NCBI GenBank assembly: GCA_934613645.1
Contig: CAKTTC010000002.1
Coordinates: forward strand, 186,001-250,000
From: an uncultured Opitutales bacterium
GTDB taxonomy: Bacteria; Verrucomicrobiota; Verrucomicrobiia; Opitutales; Intestinicryptomonadaceae
Direction of reading: 5' to 3'
DNA length: 64,000 nucleotides
Every line of letters begins with the position of its first letter. Positions within the stretch are counted from its first letter, which is position 1. The notes below the pieces were generated by a model. It was given only the letters and a program-made list of their open reading frames with translations, was not told the DNA's origin and did no database searches. Positions 1 through 9,511 of the stretch are shown here, piece after piece. Position numbers and translations under genes: made by a program.

Positions 1-567
1 CAAATACTCAACCCTCATATTCTGATACTTCAAGTAATACGCGTGCTCCCACACGTCCACGCAAAATATCGGCTTGAAATCGACCCCGCACGCACACGGC
101 GCAGAAAACTGGTTGTCCTGATTAGGGGTCGTCATAATCTTGAGTCCGCCCAAATTGTCAACGCACAACCAGCCGTATCCGCTCCCGAACACCGCCGCAG
201 TTTTCGCCGTCATTTCCCTGCGGAAATTCTCGGTGCTGCCGAACGATTTTTCGAGCGCGTCGGAAAACTTTTTCGACGCCACAGTGTGTTCGCCCGAAAG
301 CCCGCCCCAGTAGAATTCGTGGTTGAAAACGCCGCCGCCGTTGTTGCGAACCGCCGTGCGGATTTCCTGCGGAACGAGGTCGAGATTGCCGAGCAGATTG
401 TGCAGGCGTCCCGAAAATTCGAAGTCGGGAAATTTTGCAAGGGCGGCATTTAGGTTGTTGACGTATGTAGCCTGATGCTTGTCGTGGTGGATTGAGACGG
501 TGGTGGCGTCAATCCACGGTTCGAGAGCCGTCTGGGCGAACGGCAGCGGAGTAAGTTCGTATTTCAT
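1..567 (-). CDS. sod: superoxide dismutase, Fe/Mn family (3' end outside window)
   Basis: It converts superoxide to O2 and H2O2. Read on the minus strand from the ATG at 565-567, the frame stays open to the window edge, giving 189 residues and no stop. Family landmarks visible are the N-terminal metal-ligand helix (SIHHDKHQATYVNNLN), the second His region (GVFNHEFYWGGLSGEH), NQDN, and the signature DVWEHAYYLKYQN carrying the last Asp and His ligands. Gly residues before NHEFYW and the NQDN motif lean toward Mn or cambialistic metal use, but this is not decisive. No signal peptide, so cytoplasmic. Transcribed divergently from lepA. Only a short C-terminal piece is missing. Confidence 0.95.
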   Translation of the reverse strand, partial: MKYELTPLPFAQTALEPWIDATTVSIHHDKHQATYVNNLNAALAKFPDFEFSGRLHNLLGNLDLVPQEIRTAVRNNGGGVFNHEFYWGGLSGEHTVASKKFSDALEKSFGSTENFRREMTAKTAAVFGSGYGWLCVDNLGGLKIMTTPNQDNQFSAPCACGVDFKPIFCVDVWEHAYYLKYQNMRVEYL

Positions 568-713
568 TTTTGCCTTTCTTTTCGGGGCGAATGGGACAAG
601 CCCGAAAACGCCCCAGTTTTCGGGGAATAAATCGAACCGAAACGCGAAATATTAAGCGTAAAAAGAGCTTGCCTAAAGCTTTGTTCTACTAAATAATGGG
701 CGATTAACGCTTT

Positions 714-732
714 TATAATAAACTTCATTCAA
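714..732 (+). promoter_or_regulatory. -10 box and very short leader of lepA
   Basis: A perfect TATAAT lies at 714-719, 13 bases before the lepA ATG, so transcription should begin about 6-8 nt before the start codon. There is no Shine-Dalgarno motif and no convincing -35 hexamer. The 568-713 stretch is shared with the divergent sod gene. Confidence 0.5.
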
Positions 733-2532
733 ATGGAAGAACTTGCCAACATAAGAAATTTCTGCATCATCGCGCACGTAGACCACGGCAAAACGACGCT
801 TTCCGACAGGCTTCTGGAAAAAACGCACACTATCCAAAAGCGCGACATGCAAGACCAGCTTCTTGACTCAATGGACTTGGAGCGCGAACGCGGCATTACA
901 ATCAAATCGCACCCCGTTTCGATGAAATACGACTTCGGGGGAAAGGAGTATTTGCTCAACCTCATCGACACCCCCGGACACGTCGATTTCTCATACGAAG
1001 TGTCGAGGTCGCTCGCCGCGTGCGAGGGCGCATTGCTGCTTATCGACGCCGCGCAGGGAGTGGAGGCGCAGACCGTGGCAAATGCACACTTGGCGGTGGC
1101 GCAGGGGCTGGAGATAATCCCCGTGATAAACAAAATCGACCTGCCCAGCGCGCAGCCCGACGCCTGCAAACGCCAGATTGAAGACCTGTTGGCAATCCCC
1201 GCAGAAGACGCAATCCTTGCAAGCGGCAAAACGGGCATAGGCACCGACGACATCTTGAAGGCCGTTGTGGAGCGCATTCCGTCGCCGAAACACGCCGACT
1301 ACCCCGCCGCCCGCGCGCTGATTTTCGACTGCGTTTTCGACAGCTACAAGGGCGTTATCTGCTACGTCCGCGTGTTCTCGGGTTCGCTCAAGGCGGGCGA
1401 CGAAATAGAATTTATGGGCACGGGGCGCAAAACGACAATCAAAGAAGTGGGGCGTTTCACCCCGACAATGACTGTCGAAGACACTCTCGAAGCGGGCTGC
1501 ACGGGCTACGTGGTATCGAACGTGAAGGAGGTTGCCGACATCGCAATCGGCGACACCGTAACGCTCGCCTCCAACCCCGCAAAGGAAATGCTGCACGGCT
1601 ACAAAGAAGTAAAGCCAATGGTATTTTCGGGAATCTACCCCGTAGACACTTCGGAATACGAAAAGCTGAAAGTCTCAATAGCCAAGCTGCGCCTCAACGA
1701 CGCGGCGTTGACGTATCAGGCGGAATCGTCCGTAGCGTTGGGGTTCGGGTTCAGATGCGGTTTTCTGGGGCTGCTGCATATGGAAATCGTGCAGGAGAGA
1801 CTGCGGCGCGAATACGGGCTTGATATAATTTCGACCTACCCGAGCGTGGTCTACAAAATCGATATGACGGACGGCACGCAGATTGAAATAGACAATCCCT
1901 GCAAGCTGCCCGACCCGTCGCTTATCGACGCCATTTACGAGCCGATGATTACCGCCAATATCCTCATTCCCACGGAGTCAATCGGCGATATGCTCGCGCT
2001 CGTTGCCGAAAAGCGCGGGCTTTGCGAACGCACCGACTCAATCGACGACACCCGCGTTATGCTTGCCTGCCGCCTGCCGCTGAACGAAATACTCATCGAC
2101 TTCAACGACCGCCTCAAAAGCATTACGCGCGGCTACGGAAGCCTCGACTACGAAATGGCGGGCTACCAGCAGTCGAAACTCGTGCGGCTCGACATTCTCG
2201 TAAACGGAGAGCAGATTGACGCGTTTTCGTCGATTGTCCACGAAGAGAAGGCCGAAAGCAAGGGGCGCGCGCTCTGCGCCAAGCTCAAGGACATTCTGCC
2301 CCGCCAGATGTTCAAAGTGGCAATTCAGGCGGCAATCGGCGGCAAAATCATAGCGCGCGAAACCATAGGCTCTTTCAGAAAGGACGTTACCGCCAAGTGC
2401 TACGGCGGCGACATCACCCGAAAGAAAAAACTTTTGGAAAAGCAAAAAGAGGGCAAAAAACGAATGAAACAAATCGGCAAAGTGTCGATTCCGCAGGAAG
2501 CGTTCGTTGACGTGCTCAAATCGAATTCGTAG
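733..2532 (+). CDS. lepA: elongation factor 4 (LepA), ribosome-associated GTPase
   Basis: This translational GTPase back-translocates or remodels stalled ribosomes in the cytoplasm. It has 599 residues, the normal length. G motifs are in order: AHVDHGKTT near residue 14 (G1), RGITIKSH (G2), DTPGH (G3), NKID (G4). They are followed by domain II, EF-G-like domains III and V (GFRCGFLGLLHMEI), and the LepA-specific C-terminal domain with KVAIQAAIGGKIIARET and the basic GGDITRKKKLLEKQKEGKKRMK tail (split here only for naming). It opens a lepA-lepB-secA-lnt unit; lepB starts 3 bases after its stop. Confidence 0.98.
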   Translation: MEELANIRNFCIIAHVDHGKTTLSDRLLEKTHTIQKRDMQDQLLDSMDLERERGITIKSHPVSMKYDFGGKEYLLNLIDTPGHVDFSYEVSRSLAACEGALLLIDAAQGVEAQTVANAHLAVAQGLEIIPVINKIDLPSAQPDACKRQIEDLLAIPAEDAILASGKTGIGTDDILKAVVERIPSPKHADYPAARALIFDCVFDSYKGVICYVRVFSGSLKAGDEIEFMGTGRKTTIKEVGRFTPTMTVEDTLEAGCTGYVVSNVKEVADIAIGDTVTLASNPAKEMLHGYKEVKPMVFSGIYPVDTSEYEKLKVSIAKLRLNDAALTYQAESSVALGFGFRCGFLGLLHMEIVQERLRREYGLDIISTYPSVVYKIDMTDGTQIEIDNPCKLPDPSLIDAIYEPMITANILIPTESIGDMLALVAEKRGLCERTDSIDDTRVMLACRLPLNEILIDFNDRLKSITRGYGSLDYEMAGYQQSKLVRLDILVNGEQIDAFSSIVHEEKAESKGRALCAKLKDILPRQMFKVAIQAAIGGKIIARETIGSFRKDVTAKCYGGDITRKKKLLEKQKEGKKRMKQIGKVSIPQEAFVDVLKSNS

Positions 2533-2535
2533 TTT

Positions 2536-3804
2536 ATGTTTTTCAAATCGAAGAGAAAAGAGGCAAAAGACCTTCTGGCGGCGGCGGAAAAAGTCTACAA
2601 CTACCGCCGCGACGCAATTGACCCGCGCGACGCCGCGCTGCTGCTTGAGTATATCGACAAACTCGAGCAGCTCATCGCCGACGCCAAAATAGATTCGCCC
2701 GAATACGTCGAGACCGAAAAGAAAATAGAACCGCTCATGCGCAAGTGCGGCGGCAAAATCTACCCGCTTACGGCGTGGGCGGACTACGTTGATATGATTG
2801 TCGTGGCGGGAATAGTTGCGCTTTCAATACGCAGCTTCTTTTTGCAGCCGTTCAAAATCCCGACAAACTCGATGTATCCGAGCTTCTACGGAATGACGTC
2901 GGAAGTCCATAAAGACGGCGACGCCCCCAATTTGGGAGAGCGCGTTTTCAGGCGCGTGTTCAAAGCGGCTTCAAACTACTCGCTCAAGGCGAAGTCCGAC
3001 GGCGACGTGTTTGCGGAAATCTACAGCCCCGAAACGGCAAACAAAAACGGCGGCGTGTTCGCGTTCGAATGGGTGCCCTCGCGCGAGTTTTTCGTGATTC
3101 CCTCCAAAAGCCGCGAATACACTTTCCACACCGCCGACGGCAAACAAACGGTTGTAGTGCCCGCGGAATTTCCGCTCGACAGCGTGATTGTGGAGGCGTT
3201 CCCCGAGGCTGGCGCAAAAACGCTGGGGCAATACCTCGACGCCAAATACAAAAAGGGCGAAATCTTCCGCAACGGCGACAAACTGCTTGTAAAACTCGGT
3301 TCTTTCAAAAAGGGCGAGACAATACTTAACTTCGACCTGCTCGGCGGCGATATGCTTTTCGTAGACCGCTTCACCTACAATTTCAGAAAGCCCAAAGTGG
3401 GCGAGCCGTTCGTTTTCATGACAAAATATTGCGACGGCCTTACGCGCCTTAACGGCGGCAAACCCGACGACCGCTACTACATAAAGCGTCTTGTCGGCGA
3501 AGGCGGCGACGAACTCCAAGTTTCGGGAAGCACGCTTTTGCGCAACGGCAAGCCTGCGGAAGGTTCGGTTGCGTTTAAGGCGAACGCCGAAAAGCTCGGC
3601 AACTACTGCGGATATGTAGCCGACGGCGCGCTCGCCGACGGCGCAAAGGTGAAAGTTCCGCAAAAGTCCTACTGGGCAATGGGCGACAACTCCGAAAACA
3701 GCCTCGACAGCCGCTACTGGGGCGAAGTTCCCCAAGAGGCGGTAGTGGGCAAGGCACTCATAATTTTTTATCCGTTCACAAACAGATGGGGCGCAACAAA
3801 GTAG
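2536..3804 (+). CDS. lepB: signal peptidase I (LepB), long form
   Basis: It cleaves Sec and Tat signal peptides at the outer face of the inner membrane. At 422 residues it is longer than the E. coli enzyme. It has an N-terminal cytoplasmic helix, a membrane segment around residues 84-103 (DMIVVAGIVALSIRSFFLQP), the catalytic Ser112 in IPTNSMYPSF, the catalytic Lys317 in YYIKRLVGEGGD, and the family box GDNSENSLDSRYWGEV. The roughly 200 residues between Ser and Lys form a large periplasmic insertion. Placement beside secA groups secretion functions in one operon, matching the many exported proteins in this window. Confidence 0.95.
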   Translation: MFFKSKRKEAKDLLAAAEKVYNYRRDAIDPRDAALLLEYIDKLEQLIADAKIDSPEYVETEKKIEPLMRKCGGKIYPLTAWADYVDMIVVAGIVALSIRSFFLQPFKIPTNSMYPSFYGMTSEVHKDGDAPNLGERVFRRVFKAASNYSLKAKSDGDVFAEIYSPETANKNGGVFAFEWVPSREFFVIPSKSREYTFHTADGKQTVVVPAEFPLDSVIVEAFPEAGAKTLGQYLDAKYKKGEIFRNGDKLLVKLGSFKKGETILNFDLLGGDMLFVDRFTYNFRKPKVGEPFVFMTKYCDGLTRLNGGKPDDRYYIKRLVGEGGDELQVSGSTLLRNGKPAEGSVAFKANAEKLGNYCGYVADGALADGAKVKVPQKSYWAMGDNSENSLDSRYWGEVPQEAVVGKALIIFYPFTNRWGATK

Positions 3805-3830
3805 CCCCGAAAATTTAGAAAAGACACAAA

Positions 3831-6812
3831 ATGATAGCACAAATACTGAAATTCTTTGCGGGCAGCCATTATAAAAAATTTTATAAAAAGGCACGCCCGA
3901 TTGTGGCAAAAATCAACGCCCTCGAACAGCAATACCAGTCGCTGACCGACGACCAACTCAAGGCGAAGACCGACGAATTCAAGGCGCGCCTTAAAAACGG
4001 CGAAACGCTCGACCAGCTCCTGCCCGAAGCTTTCGCAGTCGTCAAGAACGCCGCGCGCAGGCTTTGCGGCAAAAAAATCACCGTCTGCGGGCACGAGATA
4101 GAGTGGCAAATGGTTCACTACGATGTCCAGCTAATCGGCGGCATGGCACTGCACCAAAATATGATTGCCGAAATGGCTACCGGCGAAGGCAAAACGCTTG
4201 TTGCAACGCTCCCGCTCTACCTCAACGCGCTTACGGGCAAGGGCTGCCACTTGGTTACCGTCAACGAATACCTCGCCCGAAGAGACTCTGAATGGATGGG
4301 CTACCTCTACAATTTCCTCGGGCTTAGCGTTTCGTGGATTTACAATATGCAGGATATGGCGGAAAAAGCCCAAGCCTACAAGGCCGACATCACCTACGGC
4401 ACGGCAAGCGAATTCGGCTTCGACTACCTCCGCGACAACGGCATGGCAACCTCCGCCGAAAACCAAGTGCAACGCCCCCACTACTTCTGCATAGTCGACG
4501 AAGTTGACTCAGTTCTCATCGACGAGGCGCGCACGCCGCTAATCATCTCGGGCCCCGTTCAGGAAGACCACGAACTGCCCTTCAACCAGCTCAAGCCCTC
4601 CATAGAGAAGGTCGTGCGTCTGCAAAACCATCTCTGCAACAGGCTCATTAACGAAGTCAAAGAGGCTGCCGAAAAGGGCGCAGTTGACGAAGCCACAATC
4701 ATCAAAATGTGGCAGGTAAAACTCGGCGCGCCCAAAAACAGAATTTTGCGCCAGCTCATGGAAAACGCCGACCTGCGCAAGAAGCTCGACAAAATCGACA
4801 TGGAAATGGCGGCCGACTTCCGCAAGGTGGAGCGTTTCAAATACAAGGAGGAGCTTTACTACGTCATCGACGAAAAGCAGCACACAAGCGACCTCACCGA
4901 ACTCGGGCGCAACGCCGTCCACCCCGAAAACCCCGACGCGTTCGTCCTGCCCGACCTCCCCACGATTTTCATGGAAATCGACGCCGATAGTTCGCTTTCG
5001 CCGCAGCAAAAGCAGCAGAAAAAAATGGCGACCGAAGACGAATTCATCAAGCGTTCCGAAGACATTCACTGCATAAGCCAGCTTCTGCGCGCGTATTCGA
5101 TATACGAAAAAGACATTGAATACGTGGTTCAGGACGGCAAAGTGCACATTGTCGATTCCAACACGGGGCGCATTATGTATGGCCGCCGCTGGAGCGAGGG
5201 TCTGCATCAGGCAATAGAGGCCAAAGAGGGCGTGAAAATAGAAAGCGAAACCAAAACATACGCCACAATCACAATTCAAAACTACTTCCGCCTCTACGAA
5301 AAACTGGCGGGCATGACGGGCACTGCCGAAACCGAAGCGCAGGAATTCCACGACATCTACGGGCTTAACGTTATGGCAATCCCCACAAACAAGCCCTGCC
5401 GCAGAATCGACAAAAACGACGTAATCTTCAAAACGCGCCGCGAAAAATACAACGCGGCAATCGACGAAATCGAAGCGGCGCACAAACGCGGACAGCCCGT
5501 GCTTGTGGGCACGGCGTCGGTCGAAGCGTCGGAGGTGCTCAGCAGAATGCTCAAGCGCAAAAATATAGAGCACACAGTCCTCAACGCCAAATACCACGAA
5601 AAGGAGGCGGAAATCGTCGCCCAAGCGGGACAGCGCGGCGCGGTTACAATAGCCACCAACATGGCGGGGCGCGGAACCGACATCAAGCTCGGCGACGGCG
5701 TGAACGAACTCGGCGGGCTCTACGTTCTGGGCACGGAACGCCACGAATCGCGCAGAATAGACCGCCAGCTGCGCGGACGCTGCGCGCGTCAGGGCGACAA
5801 CGGGCTTTCCAAATTCCTCGTCTCGCTTGAAGACGACCTGCTGCGCATCTTCGGCAGCGGCCCGCTTGCGCGCATTCTCAACAATACCTTCCAAGAGGGC
5901 GCGCCGCTCGACCACCCCTTGCTCAACCGCTCAATAGAGCGCGCACAGAAAACGGTGGAAAGCCAAAACTACTCAATGCGCAAACGCCTGCTCCAGTTCG
6001 ACGACGTTCTCAACAAACAGCGCGAAATCATCTACGGACTGCGCAACGAATGCCTGTATTCCGACACCCCGCGCAAGCTTGTTTTCGACTTCATCGCCGA
6101 CGAACTCGACGAGCGCATCGCCAACATTATGCCCTCCGCGGGCGACCCCGACCCCCAAGACCTGCAGGAACTTTGCAGCTGGATTACAAGCCGCATTCCC
6201 ATGGCGGTAATCCCCGAACAGCTGCAGGGCAAGTCGGCGGAGGAAATGCGCGAAGTGATAATGCACGAACTCGGCGAAGTCTACAAAATCCGCGAGGAGG
6301 TTGAAAACCCCGACGCGCTCAAGGCAATAGAGCGGTTTGTCGCGCTTCATTCGCTCGACAAAAACTGGCAGGACCACCTCACCGAAATGGAGGACTTGCG
6401 CCGCAGTATCGGCCTGCGCGGCTACGGGCAAAAAGACCCGCTCAACGAATACAAAAGCGAAGCCTACAAATATTTCGAAGCGTTGATGGGCAAGATAAGA
6501 AACGACGTTCTCACGGGCTTGTTCCGCAGCGCGTCGAGCATCGAAGTGCTTCAGGCAATGCTTGCAAAACTGCAGTCGAAGGAAGAGGCGGCAATGCGCG
6601 CGCAGCACGTCCCCGACGCCGACCAAGTAGCCAACGAGCCCAAGCAGGAGCAGCAAAAGCCCAAAGAATTGAAAATCCCCGAAATTGTCCTGCCGAAAAT
6701 CGGACGCAACGACACTGTCCTGATTTCCAAAAACGGACAAACACAGGAACTGAAATTCAAAAAGGCCGAAAACCTCATCAGAAACGAAGGCTGGAAGCTT
6801 GAGAAATGGTAG
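3831..6812 (+). CDS. secA: preprotein translocase ATPase SecA
   Basis: Motor ATPase that drives unfolded preproteins through SecYEG. 993 residues. Visible are Walker A (MATGEGKT, about residue 115), the Walker B/DEAD-type box DEVDSVLIDEARTPL, the preprotein cross-linking domain, GMTGTAETEAQEF, motif VI region GRGTDIKLG, and the scaffold/helical-wing region. The C-terminus ends LIRNEGWKLEKW without the CxCxnCH SEC-C zinc motif, so SecB or lipid binding through that tail is not expected. The start follows a weak purine-rich stretch. The 3' end overlaps lnt by 7 bases (ATGGTAG). Confidence 0.98.
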   Translation: MIAQILKFFAGSHYKKFYKKARPIVAKINALEQQYQSLTDDQLKAKTDEFKARLKNGETLDQLLPEAFAVVKNAARRLCGKKITVCGHEIEWQMVHYDVQLIGGMALHQNMIAEMATGEGKTLVATLPLYLNALTGKGCHLVTVNEYLARRDSEWMGYLYNFLGLSVSWIYNMQDMAEKAQAYKADITYGTASEFGFDYLRDNGMATSAENQVQRPHYFCIVDEVDSVLIDEARTPLIISGPVQEDHELPFNQLKPSIEKVVRLQNHLCNRLINEVKEAAEKGAVDEATIIKMWQVKLGAPKNRILRQLMENADLRKKLDKIDMEMAADFRKVERFKYKEELYYVIDEKQHTSDLTELGRNAVHPENPDAFVLPDLPTIFMEIDADSSLSPQQKQQKKMATEDEFIKRSEDIHCISQLLRAYSIYEKDIEYVVQDGKVHIVDSNTGRIMYGRRWSEGLHQAIEAKEGVKIESETKTYATITIQNYFRLYEKLAGMTGTAETEAQEFHDIYGLNVMAIPTNKPCRRIDKNDVIFKTRREKYNAAIDEIEAAHKRGQPVLVGTASVEASEVLSRMLKRKNIEHTVLNAKYHEKEAEIVAQAGQRGAVTIATNMAGRGTDIKLGDGVNELGGLYVLGTERHESRRIDRQLRGRCARQGDNGLSKFLVSLEDDLLRIFGSGPLARILNNTFQEGAPLDHPLLNRSIERAQKTVESQNYSMRKRLLQFDDVLNKQREIIYGLRNECLYSDTPRKLVFDFIADELDERIANIMPSAGDPDPQDLQELCSWITSRIPMAVIPEQLQGKSAEEMREVIMHELGEVYKIREEVENPDALKAIERFVALHSLDKNWQDHLTEMEDLRRSIGLRGYGQKDPLNEYKSEAYKYFEALMGKIRNDVLTGLFRSASSIEVLQAMLAKLQSKEEAAMRAQHVPDADQVANEPKQEQQKPKELKIPEIVLPKIGRNDTVLISKNGQTQELKFKKAENLIRNEGWKLEKW

Positions 6813-8578
6813 TTTCTAACAAAATAGCGGGCGCGATGGCGGTTGTTGCCGTCGCGCTTTCTTTTTGCCTATACGCGTTCGCGTTCGAGCCGTTCGGCGT
6901 GGCGGAGTTCGCGTATGTGTTCGCAATCCCCGCAATCTTGGCGTGCAAAGTTTTGTTCGTCGAAAACAAAAAAAGACCGCGCGACCCTTCAAAGCCCAAG
7001 CCGTTTTTACGCGCATATCTGGCGGCGGCTTTCGCGGGTTCGTATTTGGCATGGGTGTGGCTTTTGGTTTGGCTGCGGCACGTCTATCCGCCGTCGGGTT
7101 GGCTTGCGGTAGTGCTGCTGCCGCTTGTAATTTCGAGCCTGTTCGTGTTCCCGTGGTTTGCGGCGTTGCCGCTGATGTTGCCCAAATCCTCCGAAGACGC
7201 GTTTTCGCGCCTGCTCAAACTTGCGGGGCTTGCGGGTTTGTGGGTTCTGCTTGAATGGGTGCGCAGTTGGATTTTCACGGGCTTTCCGTGGCTGCCGCTC
7301 GGCAACAGCCAATGGACGCGCATAGCGTCTATTCAAAGCGCGAGCTGGGGCGGCGTGTGGATAATATCGTTTACGCTCGTGTTCTTCAATCTGGCAGTGG
7401 CGGAATACGGCTACCGCGTCTACCTGATTCAGCGCAAAAAATTTCTGCGCGGCGAAAGCGGAATTTCGAAGTTCGCGCCCGAATTCTACGCGGCGTTGCT
7501 GCTTGTTTTCGCAAGCATGTGGACGTATGTGGCAAACCTGCCGCGCGCCGAAAATGAAACAAAACTTTTCAGAGCGGGTCTTGTGCAGCCCGACTTCGCG
7601 GGAATTTTGAAGTGGGACGACTCCCTCGCCTCGGAAAATTTCGGCGTTGTCAACAATCTCTCCTCCGCGCTTGCGCAGCGTGAAGTTGACGTAATCCTCC
7701 TGCCCGAGGCCGCAACGCCGCCGCGCTACCCGATAAACCTTCCCATAGGCAAAAGCTGGATTGAAAGCCTTGCAAAACGCCTGAATACCCCGATTCTCAC
7801 GGGCAATATGACCTACGATATCGAAACGCGCGATGCCGAAAACGGGGCGTTTTTCGTGTCGGAGAAAACGGGCGTAGAGCCGAAATACTACGCCAAGCAG
7901 CACCTCGTGCCCTTCGGCGAATACGTCCCCGCGCCGTTCGCGTTTCTGGGCAAAGTAGTCCCCGTAGGCAACCTCAAACGCGGCGAAGGCAGCGCGCCTG
8001 TCCCCGCAAAAATACGCGGCAAAGGCTACAAAGTCGGCGTTATGATTTGCTATGAAGACGTGTTCGCGCCCCTCGGACGCGCGGCCTCGGAAAACGCCGA
8101 TATGCTTTTTGTCTGCACGAACGACTCTTGGTATGGCACGGAAGCGGGCGCGTGGCAGCACGCCTCGCACTCGGCAATTCAGGCGGTTGCAAACAGAAAA
8201 ATTCTGCTGCGCTCGTCGAACAACGGCCTGAGCGCGGTTTTCGACCAATACGGCAGAATGCTGCCCTGCACCACCGTAAAAACGCCCGACGCCAAAGCGT
8301 GGCGCGGAACGCTGCCAATCCCACCGCGACAGCCCGAAATAAGCGACGAAGCCGGCCGTCCGCTCGACGCGCGGACGCTCAAGCCCAAACGCCCCTCGCC
8401 CATGACCGACGAAAACGGCTCCATATACTTCCGCGGCTGCGGCTATGCGGACGTAATAAGCTACAAAAATTTCGGCGCGCCCACGTTCTACCAAAAATAC
8501 GGCGACTGGGTTGTGTGGGCGTCGGCGGTTTTGTTCGCGCTCGGAGCGTTTAAATCGCGGAAAAAAAGCTTGAAGTAG
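6806..8578 (+). CDS. lnt: apolipoprotein N-acyltransferase (Lnt)
   Basis: It adds the third acyl chain to the N-terminal Cys of lipoproteins in the inner membrane, marking a Gram-negative envelope. 590 residues against about 510 in E. coli; the excess is mainly a C-terminal extension after the nitrilase domain. N-terminal membrane helices cover about residues 1-240. The nitrilase-fold triad is intact: Glu301 (LLPEAATPP), Lys364 (KQHLVPFGEYVP), Cys415 (MICYEDVF). NDSWYG and HASHSAIQAVANRK also fit the family. A further hydrophobic helix sits near the C-terminus. Translationally coupled to secA by overlap. Putative client lipoproteins occur in the window (20214-21815, 52820-53362). Confidence 0.96.
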   Translation: MVVSNKIAGAMAVVAVALSFCLYAFAFEPFGVAEFAYVFAIPAILACKVLFVENKKRPRDPSKPKPFLRAYLAAAFAGSYLAWVWLLVWLRHVYPPSGWLAVVLLPLVISSLFVFPWFAALPLMLPKSSEDAFSRLLKLAGLAGLWVLLEWVRSWIFTGFPWLPLGNSQWTRIASIQSASWGGVWIISFTLVFFNLAVAEYGYRVYLIQRKKFLRGESGISKFAPEFYAALLLVFASMWTYVANLPRAENETKLFRAGLVQPDFAGILKWDDSLASENFGVVNNLSSALAQREVDVILLPEAATPPRYPINLPIGKSWIESLAKRLNTPILTGNMTYDIETRDAENGAFFVSEKTGVEPKYYAKQHLVPFGEYVPAPFAFLGKVVPVGNLKRGEGSAPVPAKIRGKGYKVGVMICYEDVFAPLGRAASENADMLFVCTNDSWYGTEAGAWQHASHSAIQAVANRKILLRSSNNGLSAVFDQYGRMLPCTTVKTPDAKAWRGTLPIPPRQPEISDEAGRPLDARTLKPKRPSPMTDENGSIYFRGCGYADVISYKNFGAPTFYQKYGDWVVWASAVLFALGAFKSRKKSLK

Positions 8579-8612
8579 GGCGGCGCGCCGTTATATACCA
8601 CACGCAAAATTT

Positions 8613-9359
8613 ATGGAAAAATCATCTCCCAAATTAAGCTGGTGCAAAGTCCGCCTCGGCAAAGACCTGAATTGGTGGGTTTTCGAAACCAGCGACAACG
8701 TCAACTGGGACATAGACGGTCTCAGCATTATCGACCCGCGCCAAGCCGCACACATATTCGAAACGCTCGAATCGCTGCGCCCATACGGGTTGGACGAATC
8801 GGTAGTGGAAAAGGCGTTCCTGCCGTTCGCGATTGACTCGCGCATAGGCAAGGACGGCATAAAGCTTGTCCGCAGCGACGAATCGATTTTCGACGCCGAA
8901 GAACAGCAGCTTTTCCTCCTGCCCGACACAATCGACGACGAACGCTCGCCCTATGCGGAATTTCTCGACCACATCACAAAGCTTCAGGTAAAAATGCTCA
9001 ACGACACTTTCCATTTCGAGCAGGACGTGGAAATTGAAGATCTCGAAGAGCAGATACGCGAAAAATATTCGAACGACTACATGGAGGGGCGCGCAATTCA
9101 CGTGTTCCTCGAAATACTCGACATTCTCGAATACGTCCCCGCGGGCTATTCGCTCGACGACGACGACGAAATCAAAAAGACGCCGCAGGAGGAAAACTAC
9201 GACGAAATCGAAGATATCGCCGAAGAGGAAATAGCCGAAGACGACACTATGAAGTGGGACGAAGACGAGGACGAAAACGACGAAGAAAACGAACCGTTCT
9301 ACGACGATGACGACGACGACGTTTCATTCGACGAGCTCGACGACGACGAAAAATACTAA
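8613..9359 (+). CDS. hypothetical protein with very acidic C-terminal tail
   Basis: 248 residues, no signal peptide or membrane helix. I do not recognise the family. Residues 1-170 look like a folded, mixed domain (start MEKSSPKLSWCKVRLGKD, with WWVFETSDNVNWDIDGLSII). From about residue 175 onward the chain is almost entirely Asp/Glu with scattered Lys and Tyr, ending DDDEKY. Such tails often bind basic partners, but no role can be assigned. It lies 34 bases after lnt and immediately before a strong terminator, so it is probably the last gene of the lepA-lnt unit. Confidence 0.8.
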   Translation: MEKSSPKLSWCKVRLGKDLNWWVFETSDNVNWDIDGLSIIDPRQAAHIFETLESLRPYGLDESVVEKAFLPFAIDSRIGKDGIKLVRSDESIFDAEEQQLFLLPDTIDDERSPYAEFLDHITKLQVKMLNDTFHFEQDVEIEDLEEQIREKYSNDYMEGRAIHVFLEILDILEYVPAGYSLDDDDEIKKTPQEENYDEIEDIAEEEIAEDDTMKWDEDEDENDEENEPFYDDDDDDVSFDELDDDEKY

Positions 9360-9408
9360 CCGCTTCCCCATTTCCGACTGCCGGAATTCGGGAGAATCGG
9401 TTCGGTGC

Positions 9409-9445
9409 AAAAAAGCGGACGCTCCAATGGAGCGTCCGTTTTTTG
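9409..9445. terminator. bidirectional rho-independent terminator
   Basis: Perfect 10-bp stem CGGACGCTCC/GGAGCGTCCG (9416-9425 and 9429-9438), 3-nt loop, six T on the plus side and six A before it. It can end both the lepA unit and the minus-strand gene at 9512-11317. Confidence 0.93.
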
Positions 9446-9511
9446 TTGCTTTGCGTCGGCGCATTCAGCAGGCCGCGCGGGGCGGCGGCAGATAACCCGC
9501 CGAACGAAAAG

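Noticed and set aside
4539..5915. 458-codon minus-strand frame
   Set aside because: Antisense to secA; no signal or domain pattern.
7007..8494. 495-codon minus-strand frame
   Set aside because: Antisense to lnt, whose catalytic triad is intact.
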